From Lentisphaerales bacterium (lineage in GTDB: Bacteria > Verrucomicrobiota > Lentisphaeria > Lentisphaerales > Lentisphaeraceae), in contig JAKVBD010000005.1 in the NCBI GenBank assembly GCA_022446985.1, positions 1 to 64,000 on the forward strand: a DNA stretch of 64,000 nucleotides, read 5' to 3'. The notes beneath the pieces are model-generated. The model ran no database searches, was not told where the DNA came from, and worked only from the letters and a program-made list of their open reading frames with translations. Made by a program: the position numbers and the translations under genes. Within the stretch, counting starts at the first letter, position 1. Every line of letters starts with the position of its first letter. Shown here one piece after another: positions 45,056 through 54,769 of the stretch.

Positions 45056-46788
45056 TCGGTCAAACCTTCGGGATTGCTTTTATAAGGGTGACCAAGACTG
45101 GAAAGTTTTACTAAGAGGTGGTTTTGAGTCGATTCAAAGTAATCTTTGTCGCCACTGTTCAGAGCAGTTTCAAAAGTGTCGATCAGTTCTTCCAGACTTT
45201 GACGTTCGTAAACATTTAATTCACCAACGACGGACTCGGCAAAAAGCAGCAGGCGGCGATTCCTCAAGTCATCTCGAGGGTAAAACTTAAGCTTTTGGAT
45301 TTTCTCTACAGCTTCCTGGAGGTCATCTTCATCGAGGTGTTTAGCGTGATTCGTCAGTACGGTACTGTATTTCTTACCACTTTCAGGAATAAAAACTTCA
45401 ACTTCCAGTATGCCGTTCATGTCATAGCTGAAACGAACGTGAATCGGCATGCCTTTGGGATGTTTCGGAAGGTCATCAATTTTTAATTCGCCCAATTGAA
45501 TGTTGTCTTTGACTTTGCGGGCTTCGCCCTGAAAGACTTCGATGTTCAGTTGGCGCTGATTGTCGTACATGGTATAGACGACTTCTTCTCTCGAAACAGG
45601 GATGACAGAGTTGCGATGAATCACTGGCAGGAAATAGCCATCCTGGTTCTGGTGGCCAAATACTTTTGTGACTTCTGTTCCGAGGCTGAAGGGGCAGACA
45701 TCTGTCATGACCATGTCTTCTACGGCCTGATCGTCTTTGATGAGAGCGGCTTGTACTGCAGCTCCAAGAGCGACGACCTGATCCGGATTGTATTCACAAC
45801 AAGGATCTTTTTTAAATAAGTTTTTTATGAAGTCGGTTACCAGGGACATGCGGGTTGCACCGCCAACAAGAATGACCTCATCGACTTCATCCGGTAGAGT
45901 TTCAGAGTCTCTCAAAGCGCGAATCACTGGTTTTTCGAGGCGCTTCATGAGTTCGGCAGTAATTTCAGTGAATTGCTCACTGCTCATGCTGATTTTTTGA
46001 TCTGTCAGCTCGCCTTTTTCATCCGGAATAGAAATCTCAACTTCTTCTTTGTCGGCGAATGAACGCTTGGCTTTTTCGCAAAGCTTGAGCATACGAGCCA
46101 TGAGTTCCGGTTTGCGGAATTCGACCATTTCGAAATTCATACCGGCTTGCTGGAGGGTCCAGGCGGCCATTCGGAATGTGAAGTCTTCACCACCGAGAAA
46201 GCTTTCTCCAGCAGTTGAGGTTATTTCGAGGGAACCTTCAAAGATTTCCATGATGGTAACGTCGAAAGTACCTCCGCCAAGATCGATGATCATCAGTTTT
46301 TTATCGGCATCCTGATCGTGAAAACCGTAAACCAAGGCCGCCGCAGTTGGTTCGTTGATAATTCTTTTGACATTCAGCCCGGCAATTTTACCGGCCAGTT
46401 TTGTGGCTTTGCGCTGATGATCATTGAAGTAGGCCGGTACGGTGATGACAGCGTCTTTGACTTCGTGTCCAAGAAACTTCTCGGCATCTTCTTTCAAGGT
46501 TTTGAGAATAACAGCTGATAGTTCAGGGGCGTTAAAGACTTTTTTGCCGATTTTAAAATCGCTGTCAGTCCCCATATTTCGTTTAAAATATAGAGCTGCC
46601 AATTCAGGCTTGTTGACTTTGAGGTCTTTTGCAGCTGCTCCGACTATGACTTTTTCATCGACCATGCCGACTGCCGAGGGAGTTAAAAATTGCCCCTCAC
46701 TGTTAGGGATAAGAATCGGCTTACCGTCTTTGAACACAGCACAAAGAGAGTTTGTTGTGCCAAGATCAATGCCGATAATAGTTTCCAT
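45052..46788 (-). CDS. hscC: HscC-type Hsp70 chaperone
   Basis: A 578-aa Hsp70, shorter than DnaK (~640) and about the size of HscC (~560). The nucleotide-binding domain has GIDLGTTNSLCAVF, INEPTAAALVYGF, LMIIDLGGGTFDVTIMEIF and ILVGGATRMSLV. The substrate-binding domain starts near VCPFSLGTEV, and the lid is short and ends without a DnaK-like EEVD or glycine-rich tail. HscC proteins are regulated by special J proteins and can affect sigma factor activity in E. coli. It is the first gene of a coupled operon with an unknown membrane protein and a J-like protein. Confidence 0.85.
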   Translation of the reverse strand: METIIGIDLGTTNSLCAVFKDGKPILIPNSEGQFLTPSAVGMVDEKVIVGAAAKDLKVNKPELAALYFKRNMGTDSDFKIGKKVFNAPELSAVILKTLKEDAEKFLGHEVKDAVITVPAYFNDHQRKATKLAGKIAGLNVKRIINEPTAAALVYGFHDQDADKKLMIIDLGGGTFDVTIMEIFEGSLEITSTAGESFLGGEDFTFRMAAWTLQQAGMNFEMVEFRKPELMARMLKLCEKAKRSFADKEEVEISIPDEKGELTDQKISMSSEQFTEITAELMKRLEKPVIRALRDSETLPDEVDEVILVGGATRMSLVTDFIKNLFKKDPCCEYNPDQVVALGAAVQAALIKDDQAVEDMVMTDVCPFSLGTEVTKVFGHQNQDGYFLPVIHRNSVIPVSREEVVYTMYDNQRQLNIEVFQGEARKVKDNIQLGELKIDDLPKHPKGMPIHVRFSYDMNGILEVEVFIPESGKKYSTVLTNHAKHLDEDDLQEAVEKIQKLKFYPRDDLRNRRLLLFAESVVGELNVYERQSLEELIDTFETALNSGDKDYFESTQNHLLVKLSSLGHPYKSNPEGLTE

Positions 46789-46873
46789 AAGTGTTCCCTT
46801 GAAAAAATACAGTTAATTACTGTTCACGCTCATAAGCTTAAGTTCAAGTAAAAATACTTCTAAGTCGCTAAAA

Positions 46874-47149
46874 TTACTCTTTGTAAAATTCAACTTTAAG
46901 CTCGACTGGACCACAAACTTTAAGATGATGCCAGGCCTCTGGGACTATATTGACAGGTCGATCGGCAGTGGCAGTGATTTCCCAGTTGTTTTGTAGGTCG
47001 ACAAAAATGACTTCGCCACTTAAAACGACTAGCTTTCCCCATGTACCAGCCTTGGTATTGTGCTGATTGAGAATGCCTTTGGGAATGGTGTCCTGATTAA
47101 ATACGGGAGTAGATTTGTAGAGCTGGACGTTTTCAGGTAGTGCTTTCAT
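46874..47149 (-). CDS. DUF1971 (TehB N-terminal-like) cupin protein
   Basis: A 91-aa protein: LPENVQLYKSTPVFNQDTIP, then GILNQHNTKAGTWGKLVVLS, and RPVNIVPEAWHHLKVCGPVE. The histidines in QHNTKAGTWGK and WHHL are where this small cupin family (DUF1971, also at the N-terminus of some TehB proteins) has its conserved residues. Its function is unknown, and tellurite annotations are by association. Its start is 4 bases from the stop of the esterase gene, so they are one transcript. Confidence 0.87.
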   Translation of the reverse strand: MKALPENVQLYKSTPVFNQDTIPKGILNQHNTKAGTWGKLVVLSGEVIFVDLQNNWEITATADRPVNIVPEAWHHLKVCGPVELKVEFYKE

Positions 47150-47153
47150 AGAG

Positions 47154-48539
47154 TTATTTCTTCAACATACTTTCTGCTTCAGAAGCAGCTTGAGAACCGG
47201 GGAAATAACGGGCAAAAGATTTGAGCTTTGACTTTTGTCTGGAGCCAGTCATCTCTTTAATTTCTTTTAATTCCAGAGACGCATACTCTTCCATGAAATT
47301 TTTGGCCTCATTGATTTTAGTGGATGGAGTCCATTCTTTAATGAAGCGCTCAAGGGCTTTGAACTTACTCATGTTATTGTTGCGGCTGAAAGTTATTTTA
47401 TCGAGTGCAGAGCCAGCTAAACCATCAAGTTTTTCCGTTGCTTGATCAGCAATACCAAAACCTTTCCAGTAAGTGATAAAACGTTTTAGATAAACTGGGG
47501 AGACCACTTTCTGGCTTAGGATCTTTTCTAATTGAGCCTTGGCATACGCGTCACATTTTTCTCTTAAAGGTTGAGTAAATTCAGCACCCTCCCATTCAAG
47601 AATGAATTTTTTGATCTGATCGACTCTGGCTTTTGAAGCTAAAATTTTCTTTGTCATCGCTTCACCATAAGGCTTTGTCTTTGCCATAATTGTCTCAGCT
47701 TCTTTATAAACGGGCATGTCGTCTGTTGCTATATTAAGAATTTCTTTAGCTGCTTTGTAAGCACTTGCGTATTTTTTTGATTTAAAGTCTTTTTGTAGTG
47801 TGGCGCTTAGCTGTGGTAACTCCCTAAAAATAACTTTATCTTCGATCCACTTACGCATTTCCGGGTAGTGCTGAGATGGCATGCTATGGCCACCTTTAAA
47901 TCGTAAATAGGTAATGTCTATGCCACTATCTTTGGCCTCGTTTTTCATTTTATCATAGCTGCCAACTCTAGAATCTTTCTCTCCCATATAGGCATACATC
48001 GGGCGACCTTTGATTTTGTCAAAACCTCCCATATTCCAACCCGCACCTCCCGGCATAAACGCATAGAAATAATCACGGAATTCAGGTGAGCGACCAATTA
48101 AACTCAGTATAGCTGCTCCACCAGAAGAGAAGCCAGAACAAACACGGTGCTTTGAATTAATGTTGGGCACAGTTTGGTGTAGCTTGGTAAACATGGTGTT
48201 GTAGTATTTCCATGTTGTGCCAGCCCAGCCTCCTGTGGTTTTCTCGTCTTGATAGTGATATGGAACCGCAACACATATATAGCCTGAGTTTCCGACTAGT
48301 TTCTTAGCAATATTTGGATTGTCAGTGCCTTCTCCCCCTCCATACCACACCATAAGAGGGAATGATTTTTTAGCTGTGTAATCTTTTGGAATATAGATAC
48401 CCATCCTAGCCGGTTTCTTTGTCCATGTTTTTCCAAGTTGAGGAAAGTCAATATGAAAAGTTTTTCCTGGAATTAAGTCTACCGAGTACAAGCTGGTAGA
48501 AATCAATATACAAAGTAGAAAATAATATTTATTTAGCAC
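47154..48539 (-). CDS. Secreted alpha/beta-hydrolase esterase
   Basis: A 461-aa exported hydrolase with signal peptide YYFLLCILISTSLYS. The nucleophile elbow is CSGFSSGGAA (GxSxG), the oxyanion region is MVWYGGGEG, and the end of the hydrolase part has YLRFKGGHSMP with the catalytic histidine. The first ~250 residues are a feruloyl-esterase/poly(3-hydroxyalkanoate)-depolymerase-like alpha/beta fold. The next ~200 are a helical, lysine-rich region without a recognised domain. Family members often act on polysaccharide esters or peptides. It pairs with the DUF1971 gene downstream. Confidence 0.82.
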   Translation of the reverse strand: MLNKYYFLLCILISTSLYSVDLIPGKTFHIDFPQLGKTWTKKPARMGIYIPKDYTAKKSFPLMVWYGGGEGTDNPNIAKKLVGNSGYICVAVPYHYQDEKTTGGWAGTTWKYYNTMFTKLHQTVPNINSKHRVCSGFSSGGAAILSLIGRSPEFRDYFYAFMPGGAGWNMGGFDKIKGRPMYAYMGEKDSRVGSYDKMKNEAKDSGIDITYLRFKGGHSMPSQHYPEMRKWIEDKVIFRELPQLSATLQKDFKSKKYASAYKAAKEILNIATDDMPVYKEAETIMAKTKPYGEAMTKKILASKARVDQIKKFILEWEGAEFTQPLREKCDAYAKAQLEKILSQKVVSPVYLKRFITYWKGFGIADQATEKLDGLAGSALDKITFSRNNNMSKFKALERFIKEWTPSTKINEAKNFMEEYASLELKEIKEMTGSRQKSKLKSFARYFPGSQAASEAESMLKK

Positions 48540-48651
48540 GCTCTTGCCCTTCTTTATGTAGATAATCTAACTTATGTTTTAAATGTTATCCGTCAAATTC
48601 TGATATTGTATAACTGACAGTTTAGAAAAAGTTGCAGAGGGAAGAAATTCC

Positions 48652-51600
48652 CTATTCTCCCAACAGGAATTTCAGATCTTTTTCATCCAGTTCACCGAGT
48701 TTTGTCGGTATGCCATCCATGATATTTTCGAAAAGTTTGCGTTTCTGCTGCTGCAGAGCTAATACTTTTTCTTCAATAGTGTCTTTGACGACAAGCTTGA
48801 TGACATTGACGGATTTTTCCTGACCGATACGGTGAGTTCGGTCAGTTGCCTGATCTTCCACCTGAGGATTCCACCACATATCGTAGTGAATGACGGTATC
48901 TGCCCCGGTTAAATTGAGACCTGTACCACCGGCTTTCAGACTGAGCAGGAAGACCGGGATCGTTTCATCGTTATTAAAGCGATCGACTTTATCCTGACGG
49001 TTTTTGCTGGCACCATCGAGGTACTCAAACTTTATGCCTTCTTCAGTCATCCAGGTCGCGATAATTTTAAGCATAGATGTAAACTGGCTGAAAACAAGAA
49101 CACGTCGTGAACTGTCGCGAATTTCGTAGAGAAGTTCTTTTAGGAGCTCAAATTTGGCAGACTCTATCTCTTTGTTAGCTTCTTTAACGGCGCGAATCAG
49201 CTTGGGGTGACAACAGGCCTGACGCAGTTTCATAAGTACGGCAAGAACTGTAAAGCGTTTGCGGTTGAGGTTACCGTCAAGTTCATCAAATAAAGTTCCG
49301 ACTTCACTGGCAAGAGCTCCAGAAATACTCTTTTGCTCTTCGTTGAGTTCACAGTAAAGAATCTGTTCTTGCTTAGGCGGCAGCTGTGTGAGAAGATCCT
49401 TTTTTAAACGACGCAGAATGAAGGGGCGAATTCTGGTGGCCAGCTCTTGAGCCGGAGAGACTTTGGCGCCTTCTTCGATTAGATCAGGGTTGAGCTCAAA
49501 ACGACCTTTGAAATCTTTGATTGAACCCAAAAGGCCTGGAAGAATGAAGTCAAATATGGACCAGATGTCACGCAGAGAGTTTTCGACCGGAGTACCGGAA
49601 AGAACCAGTTTGAAGCGGGCATCCAGGACGCGGCAGCACTGTGAAGTCTGCGACGCATGGTTTTTGATATTTTGGGCTTCATCTAGGATAAGGTTATTCA
49701 GGCTGAGGCTCTGGTAAAATTTAATATCGCGACGAATCAGGGCATAAGAAGTTACGAGAATATCGGCTTCTTTAAGGCTTTCGTCTTCGAGATTTCTTTT
49801 GGTTCCGGAGATAACTCTCACTTTGAGGTGTGGTACAAACTTTTCTGCTTCGTTGGCCCAGTTGTCGATCAAACTTTTGGGACAGATAACCAGACTGGGG
49901 CCGTTGTCTTTATCGTAAGTACTGGAGACTAGAGTCAGAGCTTGAATTGTTTTACCAAGACCCATTTCGTCTGCGAGCACACAGTTGAAACCAATTTCCT
50001 TCATAGTTTGCAGCCAGGCAACACCATCTTTTTGATAATGCCTGAGTGTTGTGTCGAGGTCTTCAGAAATACCATTTGGCTCTTCTGGGGCTTCGAGGAG
50101 CTTTTCCTGAATTTCGCGCCAGGGAGCACCATGTTCATCGAGGCTGCCACTTAAAATGTTATTCATCATCAGAGACATGTAACGCGAGAAACGGTACTTG
50201 CCGGTATTTAGGGATTCGATCTCAGGCATGTGCTTGAGAGCATTTATGGTATCCGGGCTGAGCTTTGCCAGGGAGCCATCCTTCATAAGGACCAGTTCAT
50301 GATCGTTGCGAACTGCTTTGAAGATAGCCTGCCACTCGTTGAGTGATTCATTATTCAGTAAGAAATCGATTCCGAGTTCAACCCAGTTTTCATTTTCCTG
50401 TTCGGTGTGGGCTTTCATTTGAATTGGGCGGATATGTCTTGCAGACAATGAGAAAGTTTCCGAGTAGTAGATTTCCCAAGTCTGGTTGAGTTCGGGGAGT
50501 ATATTTAAGAGAAATTGACTTATGGCATCGAAATCACTGAGGAAAAAAGTGTTTTCAGCGCCATCTTGTTGCTCAAACTTATTTTCGGTTAGCCAGATAT
50601 AGGCTTCTTCTTCAGCTTGTTGATCACGTACGACAAAGCGCTGGCCATCCCACACTGTATCTGAAGAAGATTTAACGCTTATGTAATTCGCATACTTAAA
50701 GAAAATTGTGGCTTTTATAACGCCGTTGTTCCAATCGAGGTTCATAAGTGGCGTACAAGGTTCTTCTACCAGAACAGAATTGTTTTCTTCGAGCTGCAGA
50801 GTAACGGGAATGGTGTGTTCTTCACAGGCAATGCGCAACATAGCAAATTCATCTTCGCCGATAAAGATTTCTTCGCCTTTAAGAAAGCCGCTAATCCATT
50901 GAACGTCAGCCACGCCCGGAAGCCAGAAATACTCATAATTAAAGCCAATCCAGAAACCGCTGATACCAGCTAGAATGGTACAGTCTTCCAATTGTAAAAG
51001 GCCCTGACCTTCCACTTGCAGAGCTGGAGAGAGAATATAGCCTTTTTCTTCTTGCTTGACTTTGAGGACCAGTGAAACCCGGTGCGGACTTATGCGGATG
51101 GCTTTGTCACTGCTGAAAAATCTGGTAAAACCAGCCAGACAGTGAAAAAGGCCACTGAGGTTATGGGCATTCATAACAAAGTCATTGCTTTTGCGGTCAA
51201 CCTGGTTAGTCAGGTAACGCATGATCATTTGATCTTGTGGTGGAAAGTCCTGCAAGCTCATACCGCCAGCGGCATTATCCATATCGAGGATACGGCGGAT
51301 ATTATTACTAGAGAAAATTTTTGTTTCGTAGTGCAACTCGGCTTTGATTTTTACCTGATGCCAGCGACTTTCGCCTTTGGGAGGTACAGACGTCCTGAGG
51401 AAGAGTTTGCCTTTGAAGTTTTCAAAGTGTCGGACCATGTCTTTCAAGTGTTTCTTTTTGAGAGCAGAACGAGTAGTGTCCACCGGAGGGGGTGTGGCTC
51501 CACTCCAGACCGTGTCGCCTCCATCTATGCCGTTGCAGTCATCAAAGCAATAGTCAAATTTTTCCCGGAACGCCTGGCGGTAAGCCAGAGCCGCGGCAAC

Positions 51601-51840
51601 TGCATGACAGCAGAGAGTCCCGGACATAGCGACACCACAGGAACATTTTGAAAGCAGGCTTTCGAATTTTACAGTAAGGTGAATAGTTTCAAATTTTCCC
51701 GGACGACTGGCGAGTCTTATGGTGGCCCCTTTAGTATTTGGGCTGATATCGAGTACTGCCCCTTTCTCAAATAGTTTAAGGCCTTTCTCGAGAGTATCTC
51801 CAGGGGACATCTCTTTAATGATTTCCGGTATGTCTTCCAT
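48652..51840 (-). CDS. SWIM zinc-finger SNF2 helicase
   Basis: A 1062-aa SWI2/SNF2-type DNA translocase. The SWIM finger is at residues 66-79 (KCSCGVAMSGTLCCHAVAAA, CxCxnCxH). The helicase core begins near residue 610: LADEMGLGKTIQALTL (motif I), LVICPKSLIDNW, LDEAQNIKN (DEAQ box, motif II) and LSGTPVENSL (III). The C-terminal lobe has VLVFSQFTSMLKII, FLLSLKAGGTGLNLTGADTV and QATDRTHRIGQ (motif VI). Proteins of this architecture remodel DNA-protein complexes, and some lie in phage-defence or repair loci. Here the gene appears monocistronic, between the esterase gene and 51841. Confidence 0.93.
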   Translation of the reverse strand: MEDIPEIIKEMSPGDTLEKGLKLFEKGAVLDISPNTKGATIRLASRPGKFETIHLTVKFESLLSKCSCGVAMSGTLCCHAVAAALAYRQAFREKFDYCFDDCNGIDGGDTVWSGATPPPVDTTRSALKKKHLKDMVRHFENFKGKLFLRTSVPPKGESRWHQVKIKAELHYETKIFSSNNIRRILDMDNAAGGMSLQDFPPQDQMIMRYLTNQVDRKSNDFVMNAHNLSGLFHCLAGFTRFFSSDKAIRISPHRVSLVLKVKQEEKGYILSPALQVEGQGLLQLEDCTILAGISGFWIGFNYEYFWLPGVADVQWISGFLKGEEIFIGEDEFAMLRIACEEHTIPVTLQLEENNSVLVEEPCTPLMNLDWNNGVIKATIFFKYANYISVKSSSDTVWDGQRFVVRDQQAEEEAYIWLTENKFEQQDGAENTFFLSDFDAISQFLLNILPELNQTWEIYYSETFSLSARHIRPIQMKAHTEQENENWVELGIDFLLNNESLNEWQAIFKAVRNDHELVLMKDGSLAKLSPDTINALKHMPEIESLNTGKYRFSRYMSLMMNNILSGSLDEHGAPWREIQEKLLEAPEEPNGISEDLDTTLRHYQKDGVAWLQTMKEIGFNCVLADEMGLGKTIQALTLVSSTYDKDNGPSLVICPKSLIDNWANEAEKFVPHLKVRVISGTKRNLEDESLKEADILVTSYALIRRDIKFYQSLSLNNLILDEAQNIKNHASQTSQCCRVLDARFKLVLSGTPVENSLRDIWSIFDFILPGLLGSIKDFKGRFELNPDLIEEGAKVSPAQELATRIRPFILRRLKKDLLTQLPPKQEQILYCELNEEQKSISGALASEVGTLFDELDGNLNRKRFTVLAVLMKLRQACCHPKLIRAVKEANKEIESAKFELLKELLYEIRDSSRRVLVFSQFTSMLKIIATWMTEEGIKFEYLDGASKNRQDKVDRFNNDETIPVFLLSLKAGGTGLNLTGADTVIHYDMWWNPQVEDQATDRTHRIGQEKSVNVIKLVVKDTIEEKVLALQQQKRKLFENIMDGIPTKLGELDEKDLKFLLGE

Positions 51841-52033
51841 TTCTTCCTGTAAAATTAAATAAAAGCAATTATCAACATACTGCTCTGGCAGATGAGAGTC
51901 AATCTTGCAGAAGAACTAAGCTTATTTGTTTTCGTATAAGCTACGATTATAAACGAGGTGGTTAATTATAATATGTATTGATGATTTGAGATCCAAAAGT
52001 AAAAATTCATATAGAAGATAACTAAGGGAAAAT

Positions 52034-52426
52034 ATGAAGAAAATATTAATTGTACTTATGATCGTTCTAGCGGTAACAATAGGCGGGGGAATGTATGCCT
52101 GGAATAAGGTAAAGGGAGCTTATAAAGAGGCTGTAAATACGGTTAAAGGAGGGGAGATTTCAAAACCGAATTTAGAAAATTGGGGTGAGCTCAAAAAGGG
52201 AATGACTGTTGAGGAAGCTCAAGAGTTATTGGGGAATAGCATTATCTATACTTTCACCGAAAATGAAGTGGCTACGACTTACCTGATATATACGCACTCA
52301 GATGGTATTTTGAGTCAACCTTCAGACAAAAGTCACAACTTGGAATTTGATAGCGATGGTAAGCTGGTTAAATGGAATGAGCCAAAGGTAGAAGTGAAGA
52401 CAGAGATTATTTCTGTTGAAAAATAA
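52034..52426 (+). CDS. Small membrane-anchored protein with BamE-like segment
   Basis: A 130-aa protein with a hydrophobic N-terminus (KKILIVLMIVLAVTIGGGMYAW) acting as signal or anchor. Then NWGELKKGMTVEEAQELLGN, the pattern G...G(M/W)(T/S)xEEVxxLLG of SmpA/OmlA/BamE-type modules. No lipobox cysteine is seen, so it is probably not a lipoprotein. AAGGG precedes ATG 52034 with spacing 7. A hairpin terminator follows. Confidence 0.7.
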   Translation: MKKILIVLMIVLAVTIGGGMYAWNKVKGAYKEAVNTVKGGEISKPNLENWGELKKGMTVEEAQELLGNSIIYTFTENEVATTYLIYTHSDGILSQPSDKSHNLEFDSDGKLVKWNEPKVEVKTEIISVEK

Positions 52427-52574
52427 TGGCAAAACCACCTGAATGGGGGGGATGCATTCAGCAAGAGTGCATCTTACATTTAGATTATCATTACGTGATC
52501 ACTCCTGTCACGACACCGAGAAAATGCCTGCATCGTCTCAAATGCGGGTATTTTATTTACTTAGTTACACTGAA

Positions 52575-52611
52575 AAGGCCCGCACCTGATAAAGGTACGG
52601 GCCTTATTTTT
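52575..52611 (+). terminator. Strong hairpin, probable terminator
   Basis: AAGGCCCGCACCT/AGGTACGGGCCTT with a small loop and T-rich tail lies 149 bases after the membrane-anchored protein gene. A second stem (GATGCA/TGCATC at 52451-52473) is upstream of it. Confidence 0.8.
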
Positions 52612-52959
52612 TAAACTAGTAGATGTGACTTCAAATCCAGGTTTGGAGTGTGAACAGTCTTGGTATTCCAGATAAGCTTAACGAACTAACTTTTGGAATA
52701 CCGGCAGTGTAATTAGATGATCCGAAGAGGACTTAACTGCCTTGCCTTTTTCGGAATTTTCAAAACCAATTAAATTATTTGTTGTTATGCCTTAATCTGG
52801 AATGGCGCTGTACTGCAGCACACAGTCTGACTCCTGGAGGATCAGTAAATGCATCTATAGCTTCAGTTTGTTTACTAATCATACATTCCTCTTAGTGTAT
52901 TCATTACGGGTATACATAATGCAAGTGAAGGCTTCAATAGCGTTGAAAAAGTTAATTTT
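52612..52959. other. Gene-free stretch
   Basis: No coding region or repeat recognised in 52612-52959. The minus-strand gene at 52960 ends here. Confidence 0.5.
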
Positions 52960-53502
52960 TTAACACTTCTTTGGCAGTTTGTAAGCTGTCTTGTAGCTTA
53001 TGTGTTTCGGTTTTTCGCCCGGCAGAGTTTCAAGGAAGCCTTTGGCGGCCATTCTATCAGCACTTTTGCGCACCATTGCCGTATTGTACTGAAGTTCTTG
53101 ACTGAGTTCAGGAAGACTTAACGCTTCTTTATTGCTCAAGGCCTGAAGGATTTTATACTGTAGGCTTTCGGCCTCGAGAGCATGAAAAAAGACATGAAAG
53201 GCAATTTCCGGGTCAGTGCTGTTTGGATCTTTGTCTGGCGCTGATAGAGCTTCCGTTTTTGTCGTCCGGTCTTTGCCAAGAAGTAAAATAATTGTGAAAA
53301 AGCCTACAGCCATGAGCAGTAGATTGTATTCATTGCCATCTTTATCTTTGGCATTCATTGAAGTAAGAATCAATATGGTAACTAAAATCGCCATAAGACT
53401 GGCCATGGCGGCCCATTGTTCTTGAATGCGCTTAACCAAAGATTTGGCAATTCCCACCAACTCAGTGATTAACTTTAGCTCTTCTTTATTTTCTTTTGTC
53501 AT
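52960..53502 (-). CDS. Membrane protein with C-terminal winged-helix domain
   Basis: A 180-aa protein. Two membrane segments are close to the N-terminus (QWAAMASLMAILVTILILTS and YNLLLMAVGFFTIILLL). After a linker, the last ~80 residues form a MarR/ArsR-like winged helix: LQYKILQALSNKEALSLPEL, then SQELQYNTAMVRKSADRMAA and KGFLETLPGEKPKHISYK. The layout suggests a membrane-tethered DNA-binding or protein-binding switch. ATG 53502 is preceded by GGAG; TTG 53511 is in frame. It is divergent from the DUF1456 gene. Confidence 0.65.
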   Translation of the reverse strand: MTKENKEELKLITELVGIAKSLVKRIQEQWAAMASLMAILVTILILTSMNAKDKDGNEYNLLLMAVGFFTIILLLGKDRTTKTEALSAPDKDPNSTDPEIAFHVFFHALEAESLQYKILQALSNKEALSLPELSQELQYNTAMVRKSADRMAAKGFLETLPGEKPKHISYKTAYKLPKKC

Positions 53503-53630
53503 AAGCTCCAACCTTCAGAAAATTGATAAACATTACCAAATTTTTGATATTATGCAATGACACAAAGGAGTCAACGGTTATTATTGACTGAAACCGTCAG
53601 ACAACAATCAGAGAAAGAGGATCCATAGAG

Positions 53631-54104
53631 ATGAATAGAAACGATATTTTAATTAGGATCCGTTATGCCTTTCACTTTAAGAATGCAGAGTTGATCGAGA
53701 TCTTTAAACTTGGTGACTGCAAGATGGAAGCACTTGACCTTGTGAATCTTCTAAAGAAAGAAGAGGAAGAGGGTTTTTGGGAGTGTGACGACAATATCCT
53801 TGATGCGTTTTTGGATGGATTCATCGTTAAAAATCGCGGCAAGCAAGAGCCAAAGCCGGGGCAGAAGCCTTTTCCTAAGCCGGATAAGTTGTCAAATAAC
53901 ATCATTCTAAAGAAGATCAGGATTGCCTTGGAATTGAAGGATACTGATATTCTAGAGATTATGGATTTGGCCAAGTTCAAAGTCACTAAGTCTGAACTTG
54001 GAGCTTTATTCCGTCGTCCAGGTCATAAGAATTACAAAGAGTGTGGCAATCAGTTCTTGCGCAATTTTTTGGTTGGTTTAGCTCTAAAGTACAGACCGAT
54101 CTAG
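53631..54104 (+). CDS. DUF1456 (YehS-like) protein
   Basis: A 157-aa protein made of two copies of a ~65-aa helical unit. The first is NDILIRIRYAFHFKNAELIE then IFKLGDCKMEALDLVNLLKK and DDNILDAFLDGFIVK. The second is NNIILKKIRIALELKDTDIL then EIMDLAKFKVTKSELGALFR and GNQFLRNFLVGLALKY. This doubled motif is characteristic of DUF1456/YehS. The function is unknown. It shares a CTAG stop palindrome with the convergent HAD gene. Confidence 0.9.
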   Translation: MNRNDILIRIRYAFHFKNAELIEIFKLGDCKMEALDLVNLLKKEEEEGFWECDDNILDAFLDGFIVKNRGKQEPKPGQKPFPKPDKLSNNIILKKIRIALELKDTDILEIMDLAKFKVTKSELGALFRRPGHKNYKECGNQFLRNFLVGLALKYRPI

Positions 54105-54769
54105 GCAGTTACTGCCATAGTTTGTAACACTTGTTCAAAGTGATCCAAAGCAGTTAGTACAGCATCGCAATCTTTCGGCTCTTGGTAAACGTCATTTTGT
54201 ACCCAAATGCCTTTCATGCCAAGAGATTTAGCGGCTTCAATATCTTTGTCAGGGTGATCACCGATGAAAACACATTCTTCTGGTTTGAGCGAAATGTCTT
54301 CAAGACACCTTTTAAAAATTCTTTGATCTGGTTTAGCAATGCCCTCAGTTTGAGAGATTTTGATGGTTTTAAAGTAGTGGCGGATTCCCAGACTATCGAT
54401 TTTCTTGTTCTGGCAGTTGGTTTTACCATTGGTAATCATGGCCAGCGTGTACTTTCCCTGCAGACGTTCAAGTAAATCAACAGTGCCATCCATGGCAATG
54501 GCATTATTGCCATAATTGTTGATGTAATCATCGAACAGTTTTTTCGGTAAAGCTGCATCTTGAAAATGTTTTGAGCAAACCTGCTTATAGGCTTCAGTTT
54601 TTTCCGTATAGCCATTGTTTTGGGAAATGAGGTTTTCTTTGACAAAAGTATCCTGACAGATAGTCAGATGGTGACTGAATCGTTCATGTTGCTCTTTTAA
54701 AAAAAGCGCCATGGTAGCCGATCGGTTCACCAGTGTTTCGTCAAGATCAAATATAAGACCTTTAATCAT
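54101..54769 (-). CDS. HAD-superfamily hydrolase (subfamily IA)
   Basis: A 222-aa HAD phosphatase. Motif I is LIFDLDETLV (DxDxT), motif II is AMITNGKTNCQNKKI (TNG), the lysine is in IAKPDQRIF (KPD) and motif III is CVFIGDHPDKDIEAAKS (GDhPxxDi). The cap is helical, between residues ~20-90. It resembles YjjG-type house-cleaning or dUMP phosphatases. The ATG at 54769 is chosen since the protein starts MIKGLIFDLDE as expected; an upstream frame-open segment has poor composition. Confidence 0.9.
   Translation of the reverse strand: MIKGLIFDLDETLVNRSATMALFLKEQHERFSHHLTICQDTFVKENLISQNNGYTEKTEAYKQVCSKHFQDAALPKKLFDDYINNYGNNAIAMDGTVDLLERLQGKYTLAMITNGKTNCQNKKIDSLGIRHYFKTIKISQTEGIAKPDQRIFKRCLEDISLKPEECVFIGDHPDKDIEAAKSLGMKGIWVQNDVYQEPKDCDAVLTALDHFEQVLQTMAVTA

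Noticed and set aside
46874-47149. Tellurite resistance function for the DUF1971 gene
   Set aside because: The name comes from fusion to TehB in some proteins; no TehB methyltransferase is nearby.
52426-52614. A 62-aa frame after the small membrane-anchored protein gene
   Set aside because: It reads through two hairpins including the terminator and has no protein-like composition.
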